Of a stretch of DNA of 64,000 nucleotides, positions 24,578-33,788 are shown piece by piece. The notes below the pieces were generated by a model. That model searched no databases. It was not told where the DNA came from and saw only the letters and a list, made by a program, of their open reading frames with translations. Both the position numbers and the translations under genes were made by a program. Source of the stretch: Sphingomonas_R sp036387535 (GTDB lineage Bacteria; Pseudomonadota; Alphaproteobacteria; Sphingomonadales; Sphingomonadaceae); contig NZ_DASVTO010000004.1 of assembly GCF_036387535.1 (NCBI RefSeq), positions 1 to 64,000 of the forward strand, read 5' to 3'. Each line of letters opens with the position of its first letter. Position 1 is the first letter of the stretch.

Positions 24578-24880
24578 TCAGGAGTCCGCAGCCGGATCCG
24601 CGGGCGCCGTTTCGGCTTCAGGCCCTTGGTCGGTTTGCGCAGCGGTGTCGCGGAAATAGGGGATGACGGTGCCCTTCAGCGTGATCGTCATCGGATTGCC
24701 CTTGCGATCCAGCGTGCGACCGACCGCCATCTTCACCCAGCCTTCGGACACGCAATATTCGTCGACATTGGTCTTTTCGACGCCGTTGAAGACGATGCCG
24801 ACGCCGCGCTGGAGATGTTCGGTCAGGAAATAGGGACTTTTCGGGTTGGTGGAGAGGCGATCGGGGGGCGTGTCGGTCAT
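24578..24880 (-). CDS. DUF3297 family protein
   Basis: The 100-residue protein runs from ATG 24880; longer in-frame versions run into the divergent ABC-F gene. It matches the DUF3297 pattern as I recall it: RLSTNPKSPYFLTEHLQRGV, VGIVFNGVEKTNVDEYCVSEGW, and AVGRTLDRKGNPMTITLKGTV. The C-terminal tail is acidic and low in complexity. The family is found in proteobacteria and has no known function. The gene is convergent with the radical SAM gene and divergent from the ABC-F gene, with 73 bp between the two start codons. Confidence 0.82.
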   Translation of the reverse strand: MTDTPPDRLSTNPKSPYFLTEHLQRGVGIVFNGVEKTNVDEYCVSEGWVKMAVGRTLDRKGNPMTITLKGTVIPYFRDTAAQTDQGPEAETAPADPAADS

Positions 24881-24953
24881 GGTTCGGGGCTTCCGTCTGG
24901 TCGTGTTCGCGCCCCGATAGCGCGGCGCGGCGTTTTGCGCTATCGGCGCGGCC

Positions 24954-26837
<1,884 letters not shown>

Positions 26838-26904
26838 GGCGCTCCATTCCTTTCCGGATGGCTGTTGGCGTAAAGATCGGGCGTTGAACCTTGGGGTGCT
26901 GTTG

Positions 26905-26936
26905 CCCCGCCCCAACCCCGCCCCTGACGGGGAGGG
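26905..26936. repeat. Palindromic repeat related to family A
   Basis: The stretch contains CCCCGCCCC and, after TGAC, GGGGAGGGG, forming an imperfect GC-only hairpin. It sits between the ABC-F and SOUL genes, just before the SOUL start. The sequence resembles the CCCTCTCCC palindromes at 22358, 29582 and 31470 in style but is a diverged copy. Confidence 0.5.
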
Positions 26937-26949
26937 GCTTCGTTTCGGG

Positions 26950-27555
26950 ATGATATCGATGAATTATCGCAGGATCGGACGGTGGGCCGCGGGGATCGGG
27001 GCGGTCGCGGTGGCGGGAGCCGGGCTGTACTGGCTGAAGGAGCGCGCGACCGAGAAGCCCGATTTCATCACGGTGGAGGAAGACGGGCTGTTTTCGGTAC
27101 GACGATATCCGCCGATCCTGGTGGCGCGGACGGTGCAGCCGGGCGGGCGCGACCGGGCGCTGGGGCAGGGATTCGGCGTGCTGGCCGGCTATATCTTTGC
27201 GGAGCATCGCGAAGGCGACGAGATCCCGATGACGGCGCCGGTGCTGGCGGAGCGACGCGTCGGGCAGGGGTGGACCGTCAGTTTCGTGATGCCGAAAATC
27301 TATACGCGCGATACGTTGCCGACCGCCGATCCGGGTGTGGAGATCGCGATGATCCCGGCGCGGCGGGTGGCGGTGGTGGGGTTCGCCGGCAAGGTCGACG
27401 ACGCGATCCTGGCGGCGAAGGCGGATGAACTGGCGGCGTGGATCGCGCGCCGGGGATTGCAGCCGGACGGCGAGGTCGTCCACGCCTTTTTCAACGCGCC
27501 GTTCATTCCGGCGCCGGCCCGGCATAACGAGATCTGGCAACCACTCGCCGACTAG
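26950..27555 (+). CDS. SOUL-type heme-binding family protein, membrane-anchored
   Basis: The protein is 201 residues from ATG 26950; ATG 26959 is equally possible. A single N-terminal hydrophobic segment (about 10-30, AAGIGAVAVAGAGLYWL) anchors it or serves as leader. The SOUL domain is shown by DGLFSVRRYPPILVARTV, GFGVLAGYIFAEHREGDEIPMTAPVL and the C-terminal FFNAPFIPAPARHNEIW. Members bind heme or tetrapyrroles in some eukaryotes; bacterial roles are unproven. The gene is followed, after 132 bp with a strong hairpin, by the GTA cluster, so it may share a terminator with the GTA leader. Heme binding is a family-level inference. Confidence 0.87.
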   Translation: MISMNYRRIGRWAAGIGAVAVAGAGLYWLKERATEKPDFITVEEDGLFSVRRYPPILVARTVQPGGRDRALGQGFGVLAGYIFAEHREGDEIPMTAPVLAERRVGQGWTVSFVMPKIYTRDTLPTADPGVEIAMIPARRVAVVGFAGKVDDAILAAKADELAAWIARRGLQPDGEVVHAFFNAPFIPAPARHNEIWQPLAD

Positions 27556-27581
27556 CAATGTACCAGCGCGGTTATTAGTGC

Positions 27582-27611
27582 TTGACATCGGCGCGCTGAT
27601 CTGGCACAAAA
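27582..27611 (+). promoter_or_regulatory. Candidate promoter of the GTA cluster
   Basis: TTGACA at 27582-27587 is a perfect consensus -35 hexamer, 17 bp before a weak -10 candidate, CACAAA. It lies 101 bp upstream of the small terminase start, in the only sizeable gap before the GTA genes. The weak -10 fits a promoter that needs an activator. This is a pattern-based suggestion only. Confidence 0.4.
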
Positions 27612-27632
27612 CAGGAACGATGAGAAAGTCCG

Positions 27633-27669
27633 AAAGGGCCGGGGCGGGTGACCGCATCCCGGCCCTTTT
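27633..27669 (+). terminator. GC-rich hairpin with T-run in the GTA leader
   Basis: AAAGGGCCGGG pairs perfectly with CCCGGCCCTTT, and inside it GCGG pairs with CCGC around a GTGA loop, giving about 15 base pairs with a small bulge, then TTTTC. It looks like an intrinsic terminator. It sits 78 bp after the SOUL stop and 19 bp before the small terminase ATG, downstream of the TTGACA element, so transcripts from that promoter would have to pass it. It may simply end the SOUL gene or act as an attenuator. Confidence 0.65.
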
Positions 27670-27687
27670 CATGTCCGGAGGGCGGGA

Positions 27688-28215
27688 ATGGCGGATGAGA
27701 AGCGGCCGGCGACCTGGTCGCCGACAATCGAGCGGCGGTTCCTGGAGGAACTGGCGACATCGGCGAATGTGACGCGGTCGGCGGTGCTGGCGGGTACGAA
27801 CGACAAGCGCGCCTGGCAGCGGCGGCAGGTTGACGGCGTGTTCCGCACGGCGTTTCTGCGGGCACTTGCGGAGGGGTATCTGCGGCTGGAATTCAAGATG
27901 CTGGAACGCGCGCTGGCGCGGGCGTTCGGCGGGCCGGCGGAGGCCGATGCGCCATCCGTGCAGGAGGAGCGCGGCTGGCTGCAACTGTTGCGGCAGCACC
28001 GCGCCGCGGTCCAGGCGACCGACATCTTCGACGAGATCGAGGATCTGGCGGTGGTGCAGCAGCGGATCGGGGACAAGCTGGCCGAGATAAAGCAGCGGTT
28101 GGTGGCAGGGGAGGTTTCGGCGCTGGATACCACAAACGTCACCCCGGCGCATGCCGGGGCCCAGATGCGCCGCGATGGTCGCGCCGGTGACGTCCGTCGA
28201 GTCGGACCCCGGTAG
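27688..28215 (+). CDS. GTA small terminase (gp1-like)
   Basis: The 175-residue protein begins after GGAGGGCGGGA. Its first part is a helix-turn-helix-like segment (RRFLEELATSANVTRSAVLAG), as in small terminases that bind DNA. A helical middle and a coiled-coil-like stretch (IFDEIEDLAVVQQRIGDKLAEIKQRL) follow. The last 25 or so residues (from about NVTPAHAGAQ) are encoded by a dispersed repeat and are probably not part of the ancestral protein. GTA small terminases have lost sequence-specific DNA recognition, in line with random packaging; whether this holds here is unknown. The large terminase follows at 28260. Confidence 0.75.
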   Translation: MADEKRPATWSPTIERRFLEELATSANVTRSAVLAGTNDKRAWQRRQVDGVFRTAFLRALAEGYLRLEFKMLERALARAFGGPAEADAPSVQEERGWLQLLRQHRAAVQATDIFDEIEDLAVVQQRIGDKLAEIKQRLVAGEVSALDTTNVTPAHAGAQMRRDGRAGDVRRVGPR

Positions 28216-28223
28216 GCGCCGGG
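28139..28223. repeat. Palindromic repeat, family B, inside the small terminase end
   Basis: CACCCCGGCGCATGCCGGGG and, about 40 bp on, GGACCCCGG with CGCCGGGATGACGG form an imperfect long palindrome of the kind widely scattered in sphingomonad genomes. It overlaps the last 25 or so codons of the small terminase and runs to the gap before the large terminase. A simpler relative (CGTCACCCCGGG type) lies at 32552. Confidence 0.65.
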
Positions 28224-28259
28224 ATGACGGTGATCGGATGAACGGGGGAAGGAGGCGGA

Positions 28260-29570
28260 TTGGATCGATCCTTGGGGGAGCGGCTGGCGTGTCTGCCGGC
28301 GGAGGAGCGGGTGCGATGGATCGCCGGGCTGGGCGAAAGCGCGCGAGCGGCGGAGCATCATTGGGACTTGTGGGCGCGGCCGGGACAGCGGGCGCCGACG
28401 GGAGATTGGCGGATATGGCTGATGCTGGGCGGGCGCGGGTTCGGGAAGACGCGGGCCGGTGCCGAATGGGTGCGGGCGCAGGTGGAGGCGACGCCGGGCG
28501 TGCAGGTGGCGCTGGTAGGAGCCACCTATGCCGAGGCGCGGGCGGTGATGGTGGAGGGCGAAAGCGGGCTGCTGGCCATTGCGCCGCCACCGGTGCGGCC
28601 GGTGTGGGAGCCGTCGCTGCGCCGGCTGCGCTGGCCGGGTGGAGGGCAGGCCTTCGTCTATTCCGCGGCGGAACCGGAGGCGTTGCGCGGGCCGCAGCAT
28701 CATGCCGCGTGGGCCGACGAGATCGCGAAGTGGAAGGATGGCGACGCGGCGTGGGACAATCTGATGATGGGTCTGCGGCTGGGGCAAGATCCCAGGACGG
28801 TGGCGACCACCACCCCGCGCCCGGTGCCGCTGGTGCGCAGGTTGGTCGCGATGCCGGGGGTGGTGGTGACGCGCGGGCGAACCGCGGACAACCGTGCCAA
28901 CCTGGCCGACAGCTTCGTCGCGACGATGGATGCGCTATATGGCGGCACGCGGCTGGGGCGGCAGGAGCTGGACGGCGAGCTGATCGAGGAGATCGAGGGC
29001 GCGCTGTGGAGCCGTGCGCTGATCGAGGCATGCCGGCGGACCCGTGCGCTGCCATCCGTACGGACGGTGGTGGCGGTCGATCCGCCGGCGGGAGCCGGGG
29101 CCGGATCGGACGCGTGCGGGATCGTGGCGGTGGCGCTGGGGGCGGACGGGATCGCGCAGGTGATCGCCGACGCCAGCGTGCAGGGGGCGACGCCGGACGG
29201 CTGGGCGCGGGCGGTGGCGGACTGCGCCGCGAGGCACGGGGCGGATCGAGTCGTAGCAGAGGCGAACAATGGCGGGGCGATGGTGGAGGCGGTGCTGCGC
29301 GCCGCGAACCAGGGCCTGCCGGTGAAGCTGGTCCACGCCAGCCGCGGCAAGGTGGCGCGGGCCGAGCCGGTAGCGGCGCTATATGAAGCCGGCCGTGCGG
29401 TGCATGTCGGCGCGTTTCCGCAGCTGGAGGACGAGCTGGCGGGGCTGCTGTCGGGCGGTTGCTATGTGGGGCCGGGACGATCGCCGGACCGGGCGGATGC
29501 GCTGGTGTGGGCGATGACCGAGCTGATGCTGGGGCGGGGCGTGGGGATGCCGGGGCTCAGGGTGTTGTGA
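28260..29570 (+). CDS. GTA large terminase (gp2-like), DNA-packaging ATPase and nuclease
   Basis: The 436-residue protein starts at TTG 28260, four bases after GGAGG; no ATG or GTG fits. The ATPase domain has Walker A GGRGFGKT (57-64), a VALVGATYAEAR strand and a Walker-B-like HHAAWADEIAKW. The C-terminal nuclease part holds acidic residues in VAVDPPAGAG and VVAEANNGGAMV, as in RNase H-type terminase nucleases. It pumps DNA into the capsid. RcGTA gp2 and related phage enzymes have the same domain order and length. The next palindromic repeat follows its stop. Confidence 0.93.
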   Translation: MDRSLGERLACLPAEERVRWIAGLGESARAAEHHWDLWARPGQRAPTGDWRIWLMLGGRGFGKTRAGAEWVRAQVEATPGVQVALVGATYAEARAVMVEGESGLLAIAPPPVRPVWEPSLRRLRWPGGGQAFVYSAAEPEALRGPQHHAAWADEIAKWKDGDAAWDNLMMGLRLGQDPRTVATTTPRPVPLVRRLVAMPGVVVTRGRTADNRANLADSFVATMDALYGGTRLGRQELDGELIEEIEGALWSRALIEACRRTRALPSVRTVVAVDPPAGAGAGSDACGIVAVALGADGIAQVIADASVQGATPDGWARAVADCAARHGADRVVAEANNGGAMVEAVLRAANQGLPVKLVHASRGKVARAEPVAALYEAGRAVHVGAFPQLEDELAGLLSGGCYVGPGRSPDRADALVWAMTELMLGRGVGMPGLRVL

Positions 29571-29581
29571 GCCGCCTTTCT

Positions 29582-29602
29582 CCCTCTCCCGAGGGGAGAG
29601 GG
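29582..29602. repeat. Palindromic repeat, family A, between terminase and portal
   Basis: Arms CCCTCTCCC and GGGAGAGGG surround GAG. It fills the gap between the large terminase stop (29570) and the portal ribosome site. It is the same repeat type as at 22358 and 31470. Confidence 0.75.
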
Positions 29603-29628
29603 TTTAGAAGAAGGAGAGGGAGGTGGGT

Positions 29629-30735
29629 ATGCGGTTGTTCGGGCGGAGGTCCGGGCGTGCGGAGGCGCGTCCGGCGTTGGTGCGGGGTGGGATCGGCGTC
29701 GGCGGCCTGCAGGGGGATTGGCCGCGCGGATATGAGGCGCAGGTGCGGGATGCGTATCTGGGCAATGCGGTGGCGCAGCGATCAGTGCGGATGGTGGCGG
29801 ATGCGTGCGGCAGCGTCATCGTGCTGGCGGGCGAACAGGGGCACGTGGCCGAGCGGATCGTGAAGCCCGTGCTGGAAACGGCGGCGGCGCAGATGCTGTT
29901 GCACGGCAATGCGTATCTGCTGGTCGGGATCGGCGCGGACGGGCGGCCGGATGCGCTGTATCCATTGCGTCCCGAGCGCGTGACGGTGGAGCCGGATGGG
30001 GGCGGGTGGCCGGTTGCCTATCGCTATCAGGCCGGGGCTGCGGTGATGCGGTATCCGCTGGCCGGTGACGGCGGTGCGGGGGTGATCCACCTGAAGGCGC
30101 TGCATCCGCTGGACGACCATTATGGCCTGGGATCGCTGGGCGCGGCGGCGGGGCCGGTGGCGATCCACAATGCCGCGACACGGTGGAACAAGGCGTTGCT
30201 GGACAATGCGGCCCGGCCTTCGGGTGCGCTGGTCTATGATCCGGGTGAGCCGGGCGCGGTGCTGTCGCGCGAGCAACATGACCGGTTGAAGGCCGACATG
30301 GATGCGAGCTTCGCCGGATCCGCCAATGCCGGGCGGCCGATGCTGCTGGAAGGCGGGTTGAAATGGCAGGCGATGAGCCTGTCGCCGGCGGACATGGATT
30401 TCGTGGGCCTGAAAGCGGCGGCGGCGCGCGAGATCGCGCTGGCGTTCGGCGTGCCGCCGATGCTGCTCGGCCTGCCGGGTGACAATACCTACGCCAATTA
30501 TGCGGAGGCGAGCCGGGCCCTGTGGCGACTGACGGTGCTGCCGCTGGTGGCCAAGCTGCTGGACGGACTGTCCGCCGGGCTGGCGCCGTGGTGGGCGGAC
30601 CTGGGCCTGGCGGCGGACCTGGATGCGGTGCCGGCCCTGGCCGGCGATCGCGCGGCGATGTGGAGCCAGGTGACGGGCGCGGATTTCCTGACGCGCGCGG
30701 AAAAGCGCGAGATGCTGGGGTTCGCGGCGGAGTGA
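29629..30735 (+). CDS. GTA portal protein (gp3-like), HK97 family
   Basis: The protein is 368 residues from ATG 29629; a GTG two codons upstream overlaps the GGGAGG ribosome site and is less likely. The phage portal pattern is clear: a short basic start, VRDAYLGNAVAQRSVRMVADACGS, QMLLHGNAYLLVGIG, LYPLRPERVTVEPD, IIHLKALHPLDDHYGLG-like HLKALHPLDDHYGLG, and a C-terminal FGVPPMLLGLPGDNTYANY block. The portal forms the dodecameric channel at one capsid vertex through which DNA is packaged. Length and order match RcGTA gp3. The DUF6127-like gene follows by 18 bp. Confidence 0.93.
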   Translation: MRLFGRRSGRAEARPALVRGGIGVGGLQGDWPRGYEAQVRDAYLGNAVAQRSVRMVADACGSVIVLAGEQGHVAERIVKPVLETAAAQMLLHGNAYLLVGIGADGRPDALYPLRPERVTVEPDGGGWPVAYRYQAGAAVMRYPLAGDGGAGVIHLKALHPLDDHYGLGSLGAAAGPVAIHNAATRWNKALLDNAARPSGALVYDPGEPGAVLSREQHDRLKADMDASFAGSANAGRPMLLEGGLKWQAMSLSPADMDFVGLKAAAAREIALAFGVPPMLLGLPGDNTYANYAEASRALWRLTVLPLVAKLLDGLSAGLAPWWADLGLAADLDAVPALAGDRAAMWSQVTGADFLTRAEKREMLGFAAE

Positions 30736-30753
30736 GCGAGAGGGGAAGCAGCG

Positions 30754-31032
30754 ATGACACAAGAGGCGAGGGGCCCCGCGCCGGTAACGGTGCGCGCGTT
30801 GATCGAGGAGGCGAGCAATGCGGGGGCGGAGCGGGTGCTGGAGCGGCTGGGGTTGAACGATCCCGGCGCGCGCGCGGACATCGGCGAACTGCGCGAGTTG
30901 TTGAAGGCGTGGCGCGATGCGAAGGTGTCGGCGCGTAACGCGGTGCTGGCCTGGATCGTACGGATCCTGCTGGCGGCGCTGGTGGTCGGGATGGCGGCGC
31001 GGGTCGGCTTGACCGCGCATCTGAAGCCGTGA
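30754..31032 (+). CDS. Small membrane-anchored GTA protein (DUF6127-like)
   Basis: The 92-residue protein has a soluble N-terminal part (TVRALIEEASNAGAERVLERLGL, RADIGELRELLKAWRDAK) and one C-terminal membrane helix (VLAWIVRILLAALVVGMAA). In sphingomonad GTA clusters a small DUF6127 protein sits at this place, as I recall; RcGTA has an uncharacterised orf3.5 between portal and protease. Its stop overlaps the protease GTG start. Function unknown; a membrane-linked assembly role is possible. Confidence 0.75.
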   Translation: MTQEARGPAPVTVRALIEEASNAGAERVLERLGLNDPGARADIGELRELLKAWRDAKVSARNAVLAWIVRILLAALVVGMAARVGLTAHLKP

Positions 31033-31427
31033 GCGTCGTGCGGTTCGCGGGCTATGCCGCGCTGTTCGACGTGGTGGATCGTGGCGGCGATATCGTGCGG
31101 GCAGGAGCGTTCGCACGGACGCTGGCGGCAGGGCGCGGGCGGGTGCCGTTGCTGTGGCAGCATGGCGGGCTGCGCGCGGCGGGGGTGATCGAGACGCTGA
31201 CCGAAGATGCGCGCGGATTGCGGGTGACGGGCCGGGTGGCGGCGCGGTCCGCGGCGGGCGCGGCGTTGCTGGCGGGGACGGTCGAAGGACTGTCGTTCGG
31301 GTATCGAGCGCGGCGGGAACGCCGTGGAACATATCGTGAACTGATCGATGTCGACTTGCTGGAGGTGTCGTTGGTGGCGGTGCCGATGCAGCCGGGCGCG
31401 CGCGTGGATGAGGTGGGTTTGGCGTGA
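31029..31427 (+). CDS. GTA prohead protease (gp4-like), HK97 family
   Basis: The 132-residue protein starts at GTG 31029, overlapping the previous stop. The HK97 protease pattern is VRFAGYAALFDVVDRGGDIVRAGAFARTL, with the catalytic His in LLWQHG and the catalytic Ser in VEGLSFGYRA. A final DLLEVSLVAVPMQPGARV matches the usual end strand. It cleaves the capsid precursor during maturation. The downstream capsid gene seems to encode a short precursor, so the extent of cleavage is of interest. Confidence 0.92.
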   Translation: MSVVRFAGYAALFDVVDRGGDIVRAGAFARTLAAGRGRVPLLWQHGGLRAAGVIETLTEDARGLRVTGRVAARSAAGAALLAGTVEGLSFGYRARRERRGTYRELIDVDLLEVSLVAVPMQPGARVDEVGLA

Positions 31428-31469
31428 CCTTCGGTCGGCCTCGGCCCCCCCACCGCCGGCCGTGGTCAG

Positions 31470-31496
31470 CCCCTCTCCCTGTCAGCGGGAGAGGGG
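31470..31496. repeat. Palindromic repeat, family A, before the capsid gene
   Basis: Arms CCCCTCTCCC and GGGAGAGGGG (10 bp each) surround TGTCAGC. It sits in the 92-bp gap between protease and capsid genes, 11 bp ahead of the capsid ribosome site. It is the third family A copy of the window. Confidence 0.75.
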
Positions 31497-31519
31497 AAGG
31501 TTTTTCTTGGGAGACGCAT

Positions 31520-32545
31520 ATGTACGAAGTGAAGGCGGACGGGTTCGGGCGGCCGGCATTGCAAGGCGCGCGGGCGGAACATGGCACGGTGACGGCGTTC
31601 GTCGACGGATATCTGCGCGCCGGGCGCGAGGTGGGTGTCGAGTTGAAGAGCATGAGCGGCGTCGGCGATGCGGCCGGCGGCTATGCCGTGCCGGAGGAGA
31701 TCGACCGGCGGATCGACGCGACGCTGGCGAATATCTCGCCAATCCGATCGATCGCGCAGGTGGTGAAGGTCGGGACCGCCGGGTACCGCAAACTGGTGGC
31801 GAAGGGGACGACGCCGTCGGGCTGGGTGGCGGAAACCGCCGGGCGACCGGAGACGGCGACGCCGCAATTCGCGGAAATCGCGCCGCCGACGGGTGAACTC
31901 TATGCCAATCCCGCGGCGAGCCAGGCGATGCTGGACGATGCCGCGTTCGATGTCGAACAATGGCTGGCGAACGAAATCGCGACCGAGTTCGCGCGGGCGG
32001 AGGGAGCGGCGTTCGTCGTCGGCAACGGCGTCAATCGCCCGCGCGGGTTCCTGGCCGAACCGGTAGCGGCGGACGGGGACGCGGCGCGTGCGTTCGGGAC
32101 ACTGCAATATGTCGCATCGGGTGCCGCGGGTGCATTCGGTAGCAACCCGCAGGACCGATTGATCGACCTGGTGCAGGCGTTGCGCAGTCCGTACCGGCAG
32201 GGTGCGTCGTTCGTGATGAACAGCGCGACCCTGTCCGCGATCCGCAAGGTGAAGACCGCGGACGGCGCGTTCCTGTGGCAGCCGGGGCTGATCGAGGGGC
32301 GACCGGACACGCTGCTGGGGTATCCGGTAGTGGAGGCGGAGGACATGCCCGACATCGCCGCGAACAGCCTGGCGATCGCGTTCGGCAATTTCCGCGTCGG
32401 CTATCTGATCGCCGAGCGGCAGGAGACGCAGATCCTGCGCGATCCGTTCACCAACAAGCCGTTCGTCCATTTCTACGCCACCAAGCGTGTGGGCGGAGCG
32501 GTGGTGAACAGCGAAGCCATCAAGCTGATGCGGTTTTCGGTGTGA
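31520..32545 (+). CDS. GTA major capsid protein (gp5-like), HK97 fold
   Basis: The protein is 341 residues from ATG 31520, with GGGAGA upstream. The capsid core is clear: AGGYAVPEEIDRRIDATLANI, RKLVAKGTTPSGWVAET, LYANPAASQAMLDDAAFDVEQWLANEI, FVVGNGVNRPRGFL and YLIAERQETQILRDPFTNKPFVHFYATKRVGGAV. Only about 55 residues precede the core, whereas HK97-type precursors usually have about 100 or more, including a scaffolding delta domain. The frame stays open upstream to 31424 but the extra residues there are repeat-derived. The gene may thus encode a precursor with a reduced delta domain. Confidence 0.93.
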   Translation: MYEVKADGFGRPALQGARAEHGTVTAFVDGYLRAGREVGVELKSMSGVGDAAGGYAVPEEIDRRIDATLANISPIRSIAQVVKVGTAGYRKLVAKGTTPSGWVAETAGRPETATPQFAEIAPPTGELYANPAASQAMLDDAAFDVEQWLANEIATEFARAEGAAFVVGNGVNRPRGFLAEPVAADGDAARAFGTLQYVASGAAGAFGSNPQDRLIDLVQALRSPYRQGASFVMNSATLSAIRKVKTADGAFLWQPGLIEGRPDTLLGYPVVEAEDMPDIAANSLAIAFGNFRVGYLIAERQETQILRDPFTNKPFVHFYATKRVGGAVVNSEAIKLMRFSV

Positions 32546-32551
32546 CGCCTG

Positions 32552-32580
32552 CGTCACCCCGGGCTCGACCCGGGGTGACG
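32552..32580. repeat. Perfect palindromic repeat, family B, after the capsid gene
   Basis: Arms CGTCACCCCGGG and CCCGGGGTGACG (12 bp each) surround CTCGA, starting 7 bp after the capsid stop. A strong hairpin right behind the most highly needed gene could stabilise its mRNA or damp read-through. There is no T-run, so it is not a standard terminator. Confidence 0.75.
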
Positions 32581-32599
32581 GGAGGGAAAGGAGGGGTGG

Positions 32600-32860
32600 A
32601 TGGTCGGGACCGAGGAGGTGAAGGCGTATCTGCGGCTGGAGAGTACGGCTGAGGATGCGGTGCTGGCGACGCTGGTCGTGGCGGCGGAGGGGATGGCGGA
32701 GCGGTTTCTGGGGGCGGCGCCGGCGGAGGACATGCCGGCGCCGGTGCGGCAGGGGATCGTGCGGCTGGCAGCGTATCTGTACGCGCACCGCGACGATGAT
32801 GCAGCGCCGCCCGCCGCGGTGGCGGCGCTGTGGCGACCGTTCCGACAGGTGCGGTTGTGA
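32600..32860 (+). CDS. GTA head-tail connector (gp6-like)
   Basis: The 86-residue protein matches phage gp6-type connectors: VKAYLRLESTAEDAVLATLVVAAEGMAERFLG (helix-turn-helix bundle) and VRQGIVRLAAYLYAHRDD, ending in LWRPFRQVRL. These form a ring below the portal. ATG 32600 follows GGAGGGGTGG. The next gene starts within its stop (GTGA). Confidence 0.88.
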   Translation: MVGTEEVKAYLRLESTAEDAVLATLVVAAEGMAERFLGAAPAEDMPAPVRQGIVRLAAYLYAHRDDDAAPPAAVAALWRPFRQVRL

Positions 32861-33141
32861 GCGGCGGGTTGGCGGGGCTGTTGCGGGAACGCGTGACGGT
32901 GGCGCGGGAGGGCCCACGCGATGCGCTGGGCGGGGTGGCGGGCGCGGCGGCGGCGGTGGGATCGGCATGGGCCGGCTGCGTACCCGACGGTCCCGGCCGC
33001 TGGCGGATCGCGATGCGCCCGTTCGACGTCCGCGCGGACGACCGGATCGCGCGGGCGGGGATGCAGTTGCGAGTGCTGCGCGTGCTGACCGACCCGCGGA
33101 TGCCGGACCGGATCACGATCTATGCCGAGGAGGTGCCATGA
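32857..33141 (+). CDS. GTA head closure/adaptor protein (gp7-like)
   Basis: The protein is 94 residues from GTG 32857, overlapping the connector stop by 4 bases. It resembles phage head-tail adaptors: LLRERVTVAREGPRDALGGV at the start, AWAGCVPDGPGRWRIAMRP and VLRVLTDPRMPDRITIYAEEV at the end. Such proteins plug the channel and join head to tail. Longer in-frame starts would overlap the connector gene. The next gene overlaps by 4 bases. Confidence 0.85.
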   Translation: MSGGLAGLLRERVTVAREGPRDALGGVAGAAAAVGSAWAGCVPDGPGRWRIAMRPFDVRADDRIARAGMQLRVLRVLTDPRMPDRITIYAEEVP

Positions 33142-33344
33142 CCCAGGTGGAGCGGATCGTGCGGGAACGGCAGCGTGCGGCGATCGGGCGGGTGGCGGCG
33201 GTCGCGGCGGCGGTGCTGCCGGACCTGACGATCGAAACGCGCGCGGACGGCGTGGTGCTGGTCGGCCGGGGTGTGTCACGACGAATGCTGGCGGATGCGC
33301 GGCTGCGCACGATCGGCGTCGCCGTGCGGGCGGGGGTGGCATGA
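33138..33344 (+). CDS. Small GTA-cluster protein of unknown function
   Basis: The 68-residue protein starts at ATG 33138, seven bases after GAGG, and overlaps both neighbours by 4 bases, so it is clearly part of the translated series. It has a basic start (VERIVRERQRAAIGRVAAV), a central VLPDLTIETRADGVVLVGRGV and a basic end. It lies between the gp7-like and gp8-like genes, a place where RcGTA has no separate gene in my recollection. It may be a head-completion factor; I do not recognise a family. Confidence 0.7.
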   Translation: MTQVERIVRERQRAAIGRVAAVAAAVLPDLTIETRADGVVLVGRGVSRRMLADARLRTIGVAVRAGVA

Positions 33345-33736
33345 ACGGCGCGGCGGCAGCGGTGCAGGCGGCGGTGGTGGCGGCGTTGCGGACGGGGTTG
33401 GGGGCGGGGGTCAGCGGTGTGTTCGACGGGGCGCCGGCGGACGCAGTGCCGCCTTTCGTCGAGATCGGCGAGACCGTGACAATGGCGTGGGGCGCCAAGG
33501 GGCTGGATGGGCGGGAGCACCGGATCGCGGTGGTGATCCGCGAAGAGGCGGGACAGGCGGCGCGGCTGCACATGCTGATGGCCGCAGCGGAGGCGGCGAT
33601 CGCGGAGATGCCGCGGATGTTGCCGGGGCATGCGGTGGCCGGGCTGCTGTTCCTGCGCGCGCGCGTGGTGCGGGATGTGGGGCGAAGATGGGCGGGGATG
33701 GTGGAATATCGAGTGCGGACCGTCCCGCTGAGCTGA
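33341..33736 (+). CDS. GTA tail terminator (gp8-like), DUF3168
   Basis: The 131-residue protein fits DUF3168: AVQAAVVAALRTGLGAGVSGVFDGAPADAVPPFVEIGE, HRIAVVIREEAGQAARLHMLMAAAEAAI, and LLFLRARVVRDVGRRWAGMVEYRV. These proteins cap the tail tube at its head end. It starts at ATG 33341 within the previous stop. Position directly before the tail tube gene matches RcGTA gp8. Confidence 0.9.
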   Translation: MNGAAAAVQAAVVAALRTGLGAGVSGVFDGAPADAVPPFVEIGETVTMAWGAKGLDGREHRIAVVIREEAGQAARLHMLMAAAEAAIAEMPRMLPGHAVAGLLFLRARVVRDVGRRWAGMVEYRVRTVPLS

Positions 33737-33788
33737 GCCCGTTCCCCCGAGGCAGACGGCTTTTCAAATCTTGGATCAGGAGTTTGGC

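Noticed and set aside
24551..24596. Inverted repeat CCGGCTGCGG/CCGCAGCCGG between the radical SAM and DUF3297 genes as a two-way terminator
   Set aside because: The arms are 26 bp apart, one arm lies within the DUF3297 coding end, and there is no T-run.
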